Shown here: piece by piece, positions 50,583 to 58,889 of the stretch
Layout: each line of letters begins with the position of its first letter
Position numbering within the stretch: position 1 is the first letter of the stretch
Assembly: GCF_003053565.1 (NCBI RefSeq)
Contig: NZ_QAXS01000015.1
Coordinates: 1-60,511, forward strand
Length of the DNA: 60,511 nt
Direction: 5' to 3'
DNA from: Halanaerobium saccharolyticum
GTDB taxonomy: Bacteria; Bacillota; Halanaerobiia; Halanaerobiales; Halanaerobiaceae
Made by a program: the position numbers and the translations under genes
The notes under the pieces: model-generated
What the model saw: only the letters and a program-made list of their open reading frames with translations
Told to the model about the DNA's origin: nothing
The model's database searches: none

Positions 50583-50626
50583 ATAAGTTTTATTTCAGCT
50601 GCTTAAAATATTGGTGTTTAAAAAGT

Positions 50627-50658
50627 TAACGGAGTAGAATAATTCTACTCCGTTTTTT
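50627..50658. terminator. Terminator after thiI, shared with gpx
   Basis: AACGGAGTAGAAT pairs with ATTCTACTCCGTT (about 50628-50654), followed on the plus strand by TTTTTT. The A/T flanks also allow leftward termination of gpx. Confidence 0.9.
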
Positions 50659-50662
50659 CTAG

Positions 50663-51136
50663 CTATAATAATTTTTCGATATCAGCTTTTGTTTTTTCTG
50701 GTTCAGTTGTGGGTGCATATCTATTAACTACATTTCCTTCCCGGTCAATTAAAAACTTAGTAAAATTCCACTTAATTATTCCTCCCAGCAGTGATCCAGT
50801 TTCTTTTTTGAGATAATTAAATAAAGGATGGGCTTCACTGCCGTTAACCTTGATCTTTTCAAACATCTTAAAAGTAACTCCATAATTTAGCTGACAGAAT
50901 TCCTTAATTTCTTCATTACTACCCGAATCCTGATTGGCAAATTGATTGCAGGGAAAGCCTAAAATTTCAAAACCCTGCTCTTTATATTCTTGATATAATT
51001 CTTCAAGCCCCTCAAACTGTGGAGTCAGGCCGCATTCACTGGCAGTATTAACAATCATTAAAACCTTTCCTTCATATTTTTTAAAGTCAATTTCTTGACC
51101 CATAATATCATTTGCTTTAAAATCATAAACACTCAT
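50663..51136 (-). CDS. Glutathione-peroxidase-family thiol peroxidase
   Basis: 157 residues. The active site uses cysteine ([10 protein letters not shown], Cys35) in place of selenocysteine, with the partner residues Gln in GFPCNQF and Trp in KWNFTKFL. Such bacterial enzymes usually use thioredoxin. The start at 51136 (the second of two adjacent ATGs) has GGGGAG at six bases. A palindrome at 51165-51190 matches that at the OhrR gene, so it is probably under OhrR control. Confidence 0.93.
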   Translation of the reverse strand: MSVYDFKANDIMGQEIDFKKYEGKVLMIVNTASECGLTPQFEGLEELYQEYKEQGFEILGFPCNQFANQDSGSNEEIKEFCQLNYGVTFKMFEKIKVNGSEAHPLFNYLKKETGSLLGGIIKWNFTKFLIDREGNVVNRYAPTTEPEKTKADIEKLL

Positions 51137-51164
51137 CATAATCTCCCCTTTTTCAATTTTATAA

Positions 51165-51190
51165 AATTTAATTGTGCTCAATCTAAAATT
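51165..51190. promoter_or_regulatory. OhrR-type operator upstream of gpx
   Basis: TTTAATTG-TGCT-CAATCTAAA, an imperfect palindrome with the same plan as the one at 51690-51713 (TTAAATTG-CGTT-CAACTTAA). Confidence 0.65.
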
Positions 51191-51223
51191 TAAAAATATA
51201 AGTTAAACCCTGGTGAATAGGAT

Positions 51224-51664
51224 TTAACTCTTTTCATCAAATTCTGCTAAAATCTTGTCTAAATTCTCTTTCAACTGGAAAAGTGCCTCTTTATCTCCCT
51301 CAAAATTTCTATATAATTTTTCAGGAATTTCAACAATTTCTTCTTTTATCTCTTTTCCTTTTTCAGTTAATTTAACCATGACTATCCGCTCGTCTTCTTT
51401 AAATCTAAACTTTTCAAGCAGACCCTGTTTAACCAGTTTTTTTACCACAGGCGATATAGTCCCAGAATCAAGAAAAAGCTTTTCTCCTAATTCCTTAATT
51501 GAAATTTTCTCTTCTTCCCAGAGAACAAGCATAATAATATACTGGGTGTAAGTTAAGTTATATTTATCCAGTAATGGCTTGTATAACTGAATCACCTTTC
51601 TGGATAAAGCATAAAGAGGAAAACAGATCTGATTATCTAATTTTAAAATATCATATTTTTCCAT
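51224..51664 (-). CDS. ohrR: OhrR-like MarR-family peroxide-sensing repressor
   Basis: 146 residues. QICFPLYALSRKVIQLYKPLL puts a cysteine at position 14, as in the single-cysteine OhrR sensors of organic hydroperoxides. YNLTYTQYIIMLVLWE and the winged helix EKLFLDSGTISPVVKKLVKQGLLEK are also family features. It is next to a glutathione peroxidase rather than ohr. A promoter with overlapping palindrome precedes it, indicating autoregulation. Confidence 0.9.
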   Translation of the reverse strand: MEKYDILKLDNQICFPLYALSRKVIQLYKPLLDKYNLTYTQYIIMLVLWEEEKISIKELGEKLFLDSGTISPVVKKLVKQGLLEKFRFKEDERIVMVKLTEKGKEIKEEIVEIPEKLYRNFEGDKEALFQLKENLDKILAEFDEKS

Positions 51665-51689
51665 AGTATCACCCTATTCAGTTTCATAT

Positions 51690-51744
51690 AATTAAATTGC
51701 GTTCAACTTAATTTATTATACATCTAATTTGATCATTCTGTCAA
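51690..51744 (-). promoter_or_regulatory. ohrR promoter with overlapping operator
   Basis: On the minus strand TTGACA (51739-51744), 18 bp, TATAAT (51715-51720). The palindrome AATTAAATTG-CGTT-CAACTTAATT (51690-51713, one mismatch) covers the transcription start. Confidence 0.8.
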
Positions 51745-51777
51745 TAGTTTTTTATCAATTCTTGAAAATATTTCTAA

Positions 51778-51796
51778 GTACCCGGTACCTGGAAAT
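51778..51796. repeat. Half palindrome, GGTACC-family copy c
   Basis: GTACCCGGTACCTGGAAAT, one arm closely matching copy e at 58836, ending 2 bases from the stop of the KdsC-like gene. The second arm is missing. Confidence 0.55.
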
Positions 51797-51797
51797 G

Positions 51798-52301
51798 TTA
51801 ACCAGTAAAACTTTCTATAACCTGATGGTATTCTCCCTTTGCTTTCATAATATGGCTTAAAATCTCCCTGACTGCCCCATCTCCACCCTTAAAATCAGAT
51901 ACCAGATCAGAAACTTCTTTAACTTCTGCTGCTGCATCTCGGGGACAGCCGGCAAATCTAGCTTCTTTCATTACAGGCAAGTCATTTAGATCATCACCAA
52001 GATAAGCTAAATTTCCATAACCAAAATCTTTTTCTTCCATCAATTTCTCTAAAGCAGCTTTTTTATCTCTAACTCCCTGATAATATTCTTCTATTCCCAG
52101 CTCAGCTGCTCGGCGGGCCACAACTTCAGATTTTCTCCCAGTCATAATTATGACATCATAGCCCATTTTAATTGCAGCCACTACCATCAGACCATCTTTA
52201 ACATTAAAAGCTTTAAATTCATTTTTACCGTTATCTAAATAAACTTTACCATCTGTCAGTGTACCATCAACATCTAAAAATATAGTATTAATATTCTTCA
52301 T
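51798..52301 (-). CDS. kdsC: KdsC-like HAD phosphatase (Kdo-8-phosphate phosphatase type)
   Basis: 167 residues, a cap-less HAD hydrolase (class C0). FLDVDGTLTDGKVYLDN has the two catalytic Asp, IMTGRKSEVVARRAAELGI holds the second motif, and YLGDDLNDLPVM the metal site. The full pattern is that of KdsC, which makes Kdo for LPS; related phosphatases act in other sialic-type sugar pathways. Its presence suggests an outer membrane. No other LPS gene is in the window. Confidence 0.85.
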   Translation of the reverse strand: MKNINTIFLDVDGTLTDGKVYLDNGKNEFKAFNVKDGLMVVAAIKMGYDVIIMTGRKSEVVARRAAELGIEEYYQGVRDKKAALEKLMEEKDFGYGNLAYLGDDLNDLPVMKEARFAGCPRDAAAEVKEVSDLVSDFKGGDGAVREILSHIMKAKGEYHQVIESFTG

Positions 52302-52389
52302 CTTATCCCTCCATTGCTAAACAAAAATAGTTGCAGACTAATTTAATTATATGTTTTTAAAAGGCATTCTGCAATGTATATCACGCAAA

Positions 52390-52420
52390 AGTTAAAACCC
52401 CCAGTTTTTAGACTGAGGGT
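52390..52420 (-). terminator. Terminator after the EamA transporter
   Basis: ACCCCCAGT (52397-52405) pairs with ACTGAGGGT (52412-52420), one mismatch, 6-base loop, then TTTTAACTTTT on the minus strand. Confidence 0.75.
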
Positions 52421-52450
52421 AATCTAAACAAATCATTATTTTTTCAAATT

Positions 52451-53353
52451 CTAAACTGTACTCTGCTGCTTTTCCTGCTTGAGCTTTAATTTTGCCGCTT
52501 TTTCGGCCGCTTCTTTTTCCTTGGCTCGATAATTTAAATAGCCGGCTGAAATAATTAAAACTGCACCAACAACTGAAAAGAAATCAGGAATCTCCTGAAA
52601 TAAAACAAGCCCAAAAATTGAAGAAAAGACAATATTAGCATAGGTATAAATTGAAAGTTCTCCTGCCTCAGCATGACGATAGGCATTTGTCATAAACATC
52701 TGTGCTGCTGCTGCAAATAAGCCTAAAGCTAGTAGAGCCAGTGCCTGCAGAGCTGTTGGAATCACAAAGCTGCCGCTGAGCATAAAAGGAATCATCGCTA
52801 TAGTTGAAAAAAAGCTAAAATAAAATACTACAGTGGCTGCTGAATCAGTTTTACGCAGCTGCCTGACTAAAGTATAAGCAACTCCCGCAAATAGACTGGA
52901 CATTAGAGCAATCAATGATGGGATGAGATTAGAATCAAATCCCGGCCTAATAACAAGTATAGCTCCTAAAGCAGCTGTCACCAGGGCAATTAACTGCTTT
53001 TTTGTAATCTTTTCTTTTAAAAATAAGGCAGCAAAAATCATTACAAAAAATGGAGACATCTTATTTAAAATAACTGCATCCGAAAGTTTCATGTTTGCAA
53101 GGGCATAAAAATAAGCTGCAATTCCTAAAAGCCCAAATGTGCTGCGCAGAATTAAAAGCTTCTTGTTATTACCAAAGAGTGTACTGCCACTTTTTTTAAC
53201 CAGACTAAATGCTACAAAAATTCCGACTAAGTTCCTAAAAAATATCTTCTCTGCTGTCGGCATATCTCCTAAGTATTTAACGGTAGCTGCCATCAAGGCA
53301 AAAAAGAGTGATGATAAAAGTATATATGTTATTCCCTTTTTCCTATTTTCCAT
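52451..53353 (-). CDS. EamA/DMT-family transporter
   Basis: 300 residues, ten transmembrane helices made of two EamA repeats (GITYILLSSLFFALMAATVKYL and the second starting near LIPSLIALMSSLFAGVAYTLVRQL). A Lys/Glu-rich tail of about 25 residues ends the protein. Exporter or importer of metabolites; substrate unknown. ATG at 53353 has GAGGTG six bases upstream, so the GTG at 53362 is not used. Confidence 0.87.
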   Translation of the reverse strand: MENRKKGITYILLSSLFFALMAATVKYLGDMPTAEKIFFRNLVGIFVAFSLVKKSGSTLFGNNKKLLILRSTFGLLGIAAYFYALANMKLSDAVILNKMSPFFVMIFAALFLKEKITKKQLIALVTAALGAILVIRPGFDSNLIPSLIALMSSLFAGVAYTLVRQLRKTDSAATVVFYFSFFSTIAMIPFMLSGSFVIPTALQALALLALGLFAAAAQMFMTNAYRHAEAGELSIYTYANIVFSSIFGLVLFQEIPDFFSVVGAVLIISAGYLNYRAKEKEAAEKAAKLKLKQEKQQSTV

Positions 53354-53412
53354 TTTTTCCACCTCTTCTTATAGTATTATAAAATTATAGAGTTATTAAA
53401 ATCTTATCCACA

Positions 53413-53450
53413 GGTACCAGGTTCAAAACGGCCGTTTTGGACCTGGTACC
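53413..53450. repeat. Palindromic repeat, GGTACC-family copy d
   Basis: GGTACCAGGTTCAAAACG (53413-53430) and CGTTTTGGACCTGGTACC (53433-53450), near-perfect 18-bp arms with one mismatch and almost no loop. It lies between the EamA gene and the end of the suf operon. Confidence 0.8.
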
Positions 53451-53497
53451 ATGATATTCATTATCATTATTATATAGATTATTTAGCCCTATGTAAA

Positions 53498-53529
53498 GTA
53501 AAAACTCCACCTTTTAGGTGAAGTTTTAA
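53498..53529 (-). terminator. Terminator of the suf operon
   Basis: AAAACTCCACCT pairs with AGGTGAAGTTTT with one mismatch (about 53501-53527), followed by TTTTT on the minus strand, downstream of sufU. Confidence 0.8.
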
Positions 53530-53545
53530 AAATAGTGTTCAAATT

Positions 53546-53977
53546 TTAATTTCTCTCTTTTAAAGCTTCCTTGAGAGTATGCCAGGAAAGCACTGCACAC
53601 TTAACCCGGGCCGGCATATTAGAAATATTTTTTAAGGCCATTGCATCTTTAAGCTTCCTTAATTCCTGCTGATCTTCTATATCTTTTTTGATCATAGCGA
53701 TAAAAGTTTCGACCAGCTCCAGCGCCTCTTCGATACTCTTTCCTTTAATCAGATCAATCATGATTGAAGTTGATGCCTGTGAGATAGCACAGCCACTGCC
53801 GGTAAATGCAGCATCAGAGATTGTATTCCCATCAAATTTAAGCTCGAGGGTAATATCATCTCCACAGCTTGGATTATGGCCGTGTTCACTTAGATCAGCA
53901 TCCTCTAAAGAGTGCTTGTTGCGGCTGTTTTTATTGTGCTCCATTATTAATTCTGTATAGACTGAATCAAGATCCAT
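53546..53977 (-). CDS. sufU: SUF-system sulfur-transfer/scaffold protein SufU
   Basis: 143 residues of the IscU/SufU fold. Zinc or cluster ligands: Cys in NPSCGDD, Cys in GSGCAISQAS and Cys in VKCAVLSWHTL, with the conserved Asp in GDD. The 18-20 residue insert of Gram-positive SufU appears to be present (SIEEALELVETFIAMIKKD). ATG at 53977 lies nine bases after GGGAGG and overlaps the sufS end. It accepts sulfur from SufS. Confidence 0.93.
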   Translation of the reverse strand: MDLDSVYTELIMEHNKNSRNKHSLEDADLSEHGHNPSCGDDITLELKFDGNTISDAAFTGSGCAISQASTSIMIDLIKGKSIEEALELVETFIAMIKKDIEDQQELRKLKDAMALKNISNMPARVKCAVLSWHTLKEALKERN

Positions 53978-55241
53978 ATCCAAAAACCTCCCTTACTTTC
54001 TCCAGGGATTCCAGAAAACGATCCACTTCTGCTTTAGTATTATAAAGATAAAAACTAATTCGGCCGGTAGAATTAAGGCGATAAAATTTCATCAGCGGCT
54101 GGGCACAGTGATGGCCGGAACGAATGGCAATTCCTTCACTATCAACTATAGTTGCCAGATCATGAGAGTGAATATCCTTTAAATTAAAAGATATAATTCC
54201 ACCTCGATCTTCTAAATCAAGTGGGCCAGCTATTTCTACATAGTCCAGCTCCTTCATTTTTTTTAGGGCATACTCTGTTAACTCCAGCTCATGTTCTTTA
54301 ATTTTATCCAGCCCAATCTCTTCTAAATATTCAACTGCTGCCTCAAGTCCTACTGCTCCCTCTACATTGGGAGTACCAGCTTCAAACTTTTCTGGAAGTG
54401 GCGCATAAGTAGAATCCTGTTCTTTAACATATTCTATCATACCTCCACCTTTTAGAAAAGGAGGTAATTCTTCTAGCAGCTCTTTTTTACCGTAGAGAAC
54501 ACCAATTCCCATTGGCCCCAGCATTTTATGACCGGAAAAAGCATAAAAATCTGCATCCAAATTCCTAACATCGGTCTTAAGATGAGGAGCACCCTGCGCC
54601 CCATCAACTATAACTAAGGCACCTATTTGGTGGGCAAGTTCTGCCATTTCTTTAACCGGGTTAATAACTCCACTCACATTGGACATCTGAGAGATACTGA
54701 AAATCTTTGTTTTCTCTGTCAGCTTTTCTTTCAATTCAGAAAGTGGGATTCTGTAATTTTCATCAGGATAGAGATATTTCAACTTTAAATTTTTCCGCTC
54801 AGCCAGCTGCTGCCAGGGAAGAATGTTGCTGTGGTGTTCAAGCACAGAGATTAAAATCTCATCTCCTTCTTCAACCAGAGCTTCCAGGCTGTTTGCCAGC
54901 AGATTTAGTGACTCCGTGGTGTTGCGGGTAAAAATAATCTCTTCTGACTTTTCGGCATTAATAAAATCTCTAACCTTAGCTCTCGCGTTTTCGTAGGCTT
55001 CAGTTGCCCGTACACTTAAAGTGTGAGCTCCCCGATGTGGATTAGCGTTAATTGTACGATTATAATTATCTACTGCATCTAAGACAGAAACCGGCTTTTG
55101 AGTTGTAGCTGCATTGTCAAAATAAACCAGCTCTTTACCATTTATCTGCTGATCTAAAATTGGAAAATCAGCTTTATATTTTTTAGCAAATTCCTGATTT
55201 TGTTTTTCTTCTCTAACTGCGGATTCTAGTTTTGACGTCAT
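53967..55241 (-). CDS. sufS: Cysteine desulfurase SufS
   Basis: 424 residues, group II PLP desulfurase. VYFDNAATTQKPVSVLDA, the VLEHHSNILPW segment, the PLP lysine in SGHKMLGPMGIG and the active cysteine in RSGHHCAQPLM are all present. ATG at 55241 has AGGAAGTG six bases upstream and overlaps the sufD end by 29 bases; an upstream in-frame ATG at 55283 lies deeper inside sufD and has no ribosome site. Confidence 0.96.
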   Translation of the reverse strand: MTSKLESAVREEKQNQEFAKKYKADFPILDQQINGKELVYFDNAATTQKPVSVLDAVDNYNRTINANPHRGAHTLSVRATEAYENARAKVRDFINAEKSEEIIFTRNTTESLNLLANSLEALVEEGDEILISVLEHHSNILPWQQLAERKNLKLKYLYPDENYRIPLSELKEKLTEKTKIFSISQMSNVSGVINPVKEMAELAHQIGALVIVDGAQGAPHLKTDVRNLDADFYAFSGHKMLGPMGIGVLYGKKELLEELPPFLKGGGMIEYVKEQDSTYAPLPEKFEAGTPNVEGAVGLEAAVEYLEEIGLDKIKEHELELTEYALKKMKELDYVEIAGPLDLEDRGGIISFNLKDIHSHDLATIVDSEGIAIRSGHHCAQPLMKFYRLNSTGRISFYLYNTKAEVDRFLESLEKVREVFGYGS

Positions 55242-56403
55242 TGATAACACTTCCTTTGAGGTCATTAAGCGGTATTTTATCAAAAATTGGGTTAAATGAA
55301 GCTTCTACCATCAGCTGTTTAGCTTCAGCTTTTGTCATCCCTCGGCTCATTAAATAAAATAGACGCTGCTCATCAATCTGACCCGCACTTACAGCATGTT
55401 CTCCTTCCACATTATCTTCTTCAGAAAATAGGGCAGGAATTGAATCAGAATCCACTGTTTTATCTAAAAGCAGTACTTCTTCTCGTTCTGATCCCTTTGA
55501 CTGACCGGCACCTTTTTGAAAATATAGATCTCCTCTAAAAATTTTCTGAGCCCTGTCTTTTAAAACTCCCTTTGACTCAATTTCACTGCTGCTGTGGCGC
55601 CCCTGATGATTCATCTTAAATCCAAGATCCATTTTTCGTTCACCATCTGCAAAATATACTGAACTAATGCTGGCTCTGCTGCCGTCATCCATCAGAGTGT
55701 TTTCATTATTAGTTACTGAATTTTTTGCTCCCAGTTCAATCGGAATCCAGTTGAGCTCTCCCTGGTTGGAAACAAGAGAAATATTGCTGTCAAAATTATC
55801 ACTCTGGTCATTGAAACGCTGTACTTTAACAATATTTAAAACAGCATTTTCCTTAACTATAACCCGAGTTAAGCCATTATGAAAGGCCTTTAAATTTTGA
55901 TCCTGCATTCTGTAATCAATAACAATAGTCAGCTTAGAATTTTCCTCAGCTACAATTAAATTATTATCTATTAAAACCGGGTTCTCCTGATCAAGTTCAT
56001 AAAAAATCTCTACAGGAACCTTCAACTCCACATTTCTGGGCGCTTTAATAAAAAGACCGGTATTATAAAACGCTTCTGCCATTGCTAAATATTTCGGGTC
56101 AAGTCCCTGATTTCCCTTTTCAACCTTTTTATCTTTAAATTGTTCTAAATAATTAATAATTTCTTCTTCATTATTTAGATTATCTGTCATTTTTTTGATC
56201 AGCAGTTCCTGCTGCCATTTTTTCTCTTTTAAATATTCCTTATTATAGGGGCTGTATTCTGGAAACTGATAATCAAATAATTTTATCCTTTTAAAGTCAC
56301 TTTTAGTCAGGTTTTCATAAAGATCATAGCTTTCTCTTCTTCTGCTGCTCAAAAGTTTTGACTGGCCGGTAGTTAAATTATCTACTAATTTTTTATTATA
56401 CAT
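55213..56403 (-). CDS. sufD: Fe-S assembly protein SufD
   Basis: 396 residues with the SufBD beta-helix core (VELKVPVEIFYELDQENPVLI, NENTLMDDGSRASISSVYF, LFYLMSRGMTKAEAKQLMVEA). Partner of SufB and SufC in the scaffold complex. The C-terminal YLMSRGM segment parallels that in SufB. It lies 10 bases after sufB. Confidence 0.94.
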   Translation of the reverse strand: MYNKKLVDNLTTGQSKLLSSRRRESYDLYENLTKSDFKRIKLFDYQFPEYSPYNKEYLKEKKWQQELLIKKMTDNLNNEEEIINYLEQFKDKKVEKGNQGLDPKYLAMAEAFYNTGLFIKAPRNVELKVPVEIFYELDQENPVLIDNNLIVAEENSKLTIVIDYRMQDQNLKAFHNGLTRVIVKENAVLNIVKVQRFNDQSDNFDSNISLVSNQGELNWIPIELGAKNSVTNNENTLMDDGSRASISSVYFADGERKMDLGFKMNHQGRHSSSEIESKGVLKDRAQKIFRGDLYFQKGAGQSKGSEREEVLLLDKTVDSDSIPALFSEEDNVEGEHAVSAGQIDEQRLFYLMSRGMTKAEAKQLMVEASFNPIFDKIPLNDLKGSVINDVKTRIRS

Positions 56404-56413
56404 TTCATATCAC

Positions 56414-57817
56414 CTATCCTATAGTACCTTCGAGTTCAAGGTTGATTAGATTATTCAATTCAACTGCATATTCTAAGGGAAGTTCGCTGGCAATCGGCTC
56501 CACGAAACCACGAACAATCATTGCTTTTGCTTCTTCTTCACTAATTCCTCTGCTCATCAGATAGAAAATTGCTTCCTCACTAATCCGACCAACTTTTGCT
56601 TCGTGACCGATATCTATATCATCAGTCTGCAGCTTCATTATTGGCAGTGTATCTGATTTAGATTCATTGTCCAGCATCAGTGATTCACAGGACACTGAAG
56701 CCTTTGCTCCGTGGGCATTATCAGTTGCCTTAAGCAGGCCTCGGTAATAGGCATGTCCGCCGTCTTTAGCGATCGAGCGGGAATTGACTGTAGAAGTAGT
56801 ATTGGGAGCTGCATGGATCACCTGAGCTCCTGTGTCCAGATACTGTCCTTCAGCAGCAAAGGTTACACCGGTAAATTCCGCTCTGGCTCTGGCTCCTTTT
56901 AAAATACTCATTGGATAAAGCATCGAAACCTTTGAGCCGAAAGAACCGGAAACCCATTCAATAACTCCATCTTCTTCCACTAAGGCCCGCTTGGTGTTCA
57001 GATTATACATGTTTCGGGACCAGTTCTCAATTGTACTATAGCGCAATTTTGCACCTTTATTAACAAATAATTCTACAGCACCTGCATGAAGATTATTAAC
57101 TGAATATTTTGGGGCTGAGCAGCCTTCAATAAAGTGAGCATTTGCTCCTTCTTCTAAAATAATCAGTGTGTGCTCAAACTGTCCTGATCCAGGTGCGTTC
57201 TGACGGAAATAGGACTGCAGCGGTATATCTACATCTACTCCTGCCGGAACATAGACAAAAGACCCTCCTGACCAGACAGCTCCATGCAGAGCTGAAAATT
57301 TATGATCATTAGGTGTGATTAATTTCATAAAGTGTTCTCTAACTAAATCTTCGTGTTTTTTAACGGCATTTTCCATATCCATATAAATAACGCCCTGTTC
57401 AACCAGCTCTTCTTTTAAGTTGTGATAAACAACTTCAGAATCATACTGGGCACCTACTCCGGCTAAAGATTCTTTTTCCGCCTCTGGAATCCCCAGAGCA
57501 TCAAAAGTATTTTTAATCTCTTCCGGAACCTGATCCCAGTCACTCTGAAGATCAGCATCTGGTCTCACATAGGTGATAATATTATCCATATCTAAATCTG
57601 AAATATCTGCTCCCCAGGTGGGAACCTCTTTTTTCTGATATATTTTTAAAGCCTTCAGCCTGAATTCAAGCATCCATTCCGGTTCATCTTTCTCCCTGGA
57701 AATTTCTCTGATCACTTCAGGAGTCAGACCTTTTTGTGCTTTATAGCGGTGTTTTTCTTCATTTTTCTCATCGTGAAGACTCCGGTCAATATCTTTGACT
57801 TCTGTCTTATCGCTCAT
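56414..57817 (-). CDS. sufB: Fe-S assembly scaffold SufB
   Basis: 467 residues. Highly conserved segments include VYVPAGVDVDIPLQSYFRQN, EGANAHFIEGCSAP, GAKLRYSTIENWSRNMYNLNTKRA and the C-terminal EAKVGRISEEAIFYLMSRG. ATG at 57817 has GGGAGG six bases upstream; the longer in-frame start at 57844 includes that site and is unlikely. Confidence 0.96.
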   Translation of the reverse strand: MSDKTEVKDIDRSLHDEKNEEKHRYKAQKGLTPEVIREISREKDEPEWMLEFRLKALKIYQKKEVPTWGADISDLDMDNIITYVRPDADLQSDWDQVPEEIKNTFDALGIPEAEKESLAGVGAQYDSEVVYHNLKEELVEQGVIYMDMENAVKKHEDLVREHFMKLITPNDHKFSALHGAVWSGGSFVYVPAGVDVDIPLQSYFRQNAPGSGQFEHTLIILEEGANAHFIEGCSAPKYSVNNLHAGAVELFVNKGAKLRYSTIENWSRNMYNLNTKRALVEEDGVIEWVSGSFGSKVSMLYPMSILKGARARAEFTGVTFAAEGQYLDTGAQVIHAAPNTTSTVNSRSIAKDGGHAYYRGLLKATDNAHGAKASVSCESLMLDNESKSDTLPIMKLQTDDIDIGHEAKVGRISEEAIFYLMSRGISEEEAKAMIVRGFVEPIASELPLEYAVELNNLINLELEGTIG

Positions 57818-57932
57818 CTTAAAACCTCCCTGTTCTGAAAACATTAAGCGTGGTGTTTCTGTGATATTAAATCCCCCAAAAATATTTTATCTATGAGATT
57901 CAGTATAAATTATATTTAACTAAAAATTCAGC

Positions 57933-58709
57933 TTAACAATTAGTTTTAGAATTACTTTCATCTAAAATTTCATCTTTATATTCAGCATAACCTTCTTTTT
58001 CAATTGCTCTTGCCAGTTCCATATCTCCAGATTTAGCAATTCTACCGTCAACCAGTACATGTACATAATCCGGCTGCAGATAATCTAAAATCTGATTATG
58101 GTGAGTAATTATTATCATTGCATTATCTTCAGAAGCAAGTTTTTTAATCCCCTCAGCGACTGTTTTTGTTGCATCAACATCAAGTCCAGAATCTGTTTCA
58201 TCTAAAATTGCAAGTTTAGGTTCTAAAACTGCCATCTGCAGAATTTCATTTTTCTTTTTTTCTCCACCAGAAAAACCCTTGTTTAAATAACGATCTGCAT
58301 AGGACTGGTCAATATCCAGCAGGTTCATTTTCTCTTCCAAAAGAAACTTGAAATCAAAAATACTCTGCTGTTCACCACTGACTGCAGTTTTAGCAGTACG
58401 CAGAAAATTTTCCACAGTTACTCCCGGTATTTCCTGAGGATACTGAAATGATAAGAAAATACCCTTTTTTGCTCTTTTATCTACTGCAAGCTCATTTATA
58501 TTTTCTCCCTCAAATTCAATTTCACCATTTATAATTTTGTGTTCAGGATGCCCCATTAAAACATTGGCCAGAGTCGATTTCCCGGCACCATTGGGACCCA
58601 TAATTACATGAATTTCACCCTTGTTAACTTCTAAGTTAATTCCATTTAAGATTTTTTCTTCTTCTACCTTTGATTCCAGATTACAAACTTTCAGCAATTT
58701 TTTATCCAT
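57933..58709 (-). CDS. sufC: SUF-system ATPase SufC
   Basis: 258 residues, an ABC-type ATPase without membrane partner. Walker A GPNGAGKST near residue 38, GIFLSFQYPQEIPGV, the signature GFSGGEKKKNEILQM typical of SufC, Walker B LAILDETDSGLD and the H-loop THHNQIL. First gene of sufCBDSU, with a promoter at 58763-58791. Confidence 0.97.
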   Translation of the reverse strand: MDKKLLKVCNLESKVEEEKILNGINLEVNKGEIHVIMGPNGAGKSTLANVLMGHPEHKIINGEIEFEGENINELAVDKRAKKGIFLSFQYPQEIPGVTVENFLRTAKTAVSGEQQSIFDFKFLLEEKMNLLDIDQSYADRYLNKGFSGGEKKKNEILQMAVLEPKLAILDETDSGLDVDATKTVAEGIKKLASEDNAMIIITHHNQILDYLQPDYVHVLVDGRIAKSGDMELARAIEKEGYAEYKDEILDESNSKTNC

Positions 58710-58762
58710 AATCTATGTCATCTCCTTTATTAAAGTTATCTGCTCAGCATTCTGCTATTTAT

Positions 58763-58791
58763 ATCCTACAACATTACTCAACTTTAGTCAA
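58763..58791 (-). promoter_or_regulatory. Promoter for the suf operon
   Basis: On the minus strand TTGACT (58786-58791), 17 bp, TAGGAT (58763-58768). No clear IscR/RirA-type site was recognised. Confidence 0.6.
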
Positions 58792-58821
58792 GGATTTAGT
58801 TGAAAAAGTAATTTAATTTAC

Positions 58822-58876
58822 AATAAAAAAAAGATGGTACCGGGTATCTGGAAATAATTTCCAGGTACCCGGTACC
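58822..58876 (-). terminator. Terminator built from GGTACC-family palindrome copy e
   Basis: GGTACCGGGTATCTGGAAAT (58836-58855) pairs with ATTTCCAGGTACCCGGTACC (58857-58876), about 20 bp with one mismatch. The minus strand then runs into eight T residues (58825-58832). It lies 14 bases past the AI-2E gene stop and works as its terminator. Confidence 0.85.
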
Positions 58877-58889
58877 AATAATGTTGCCT

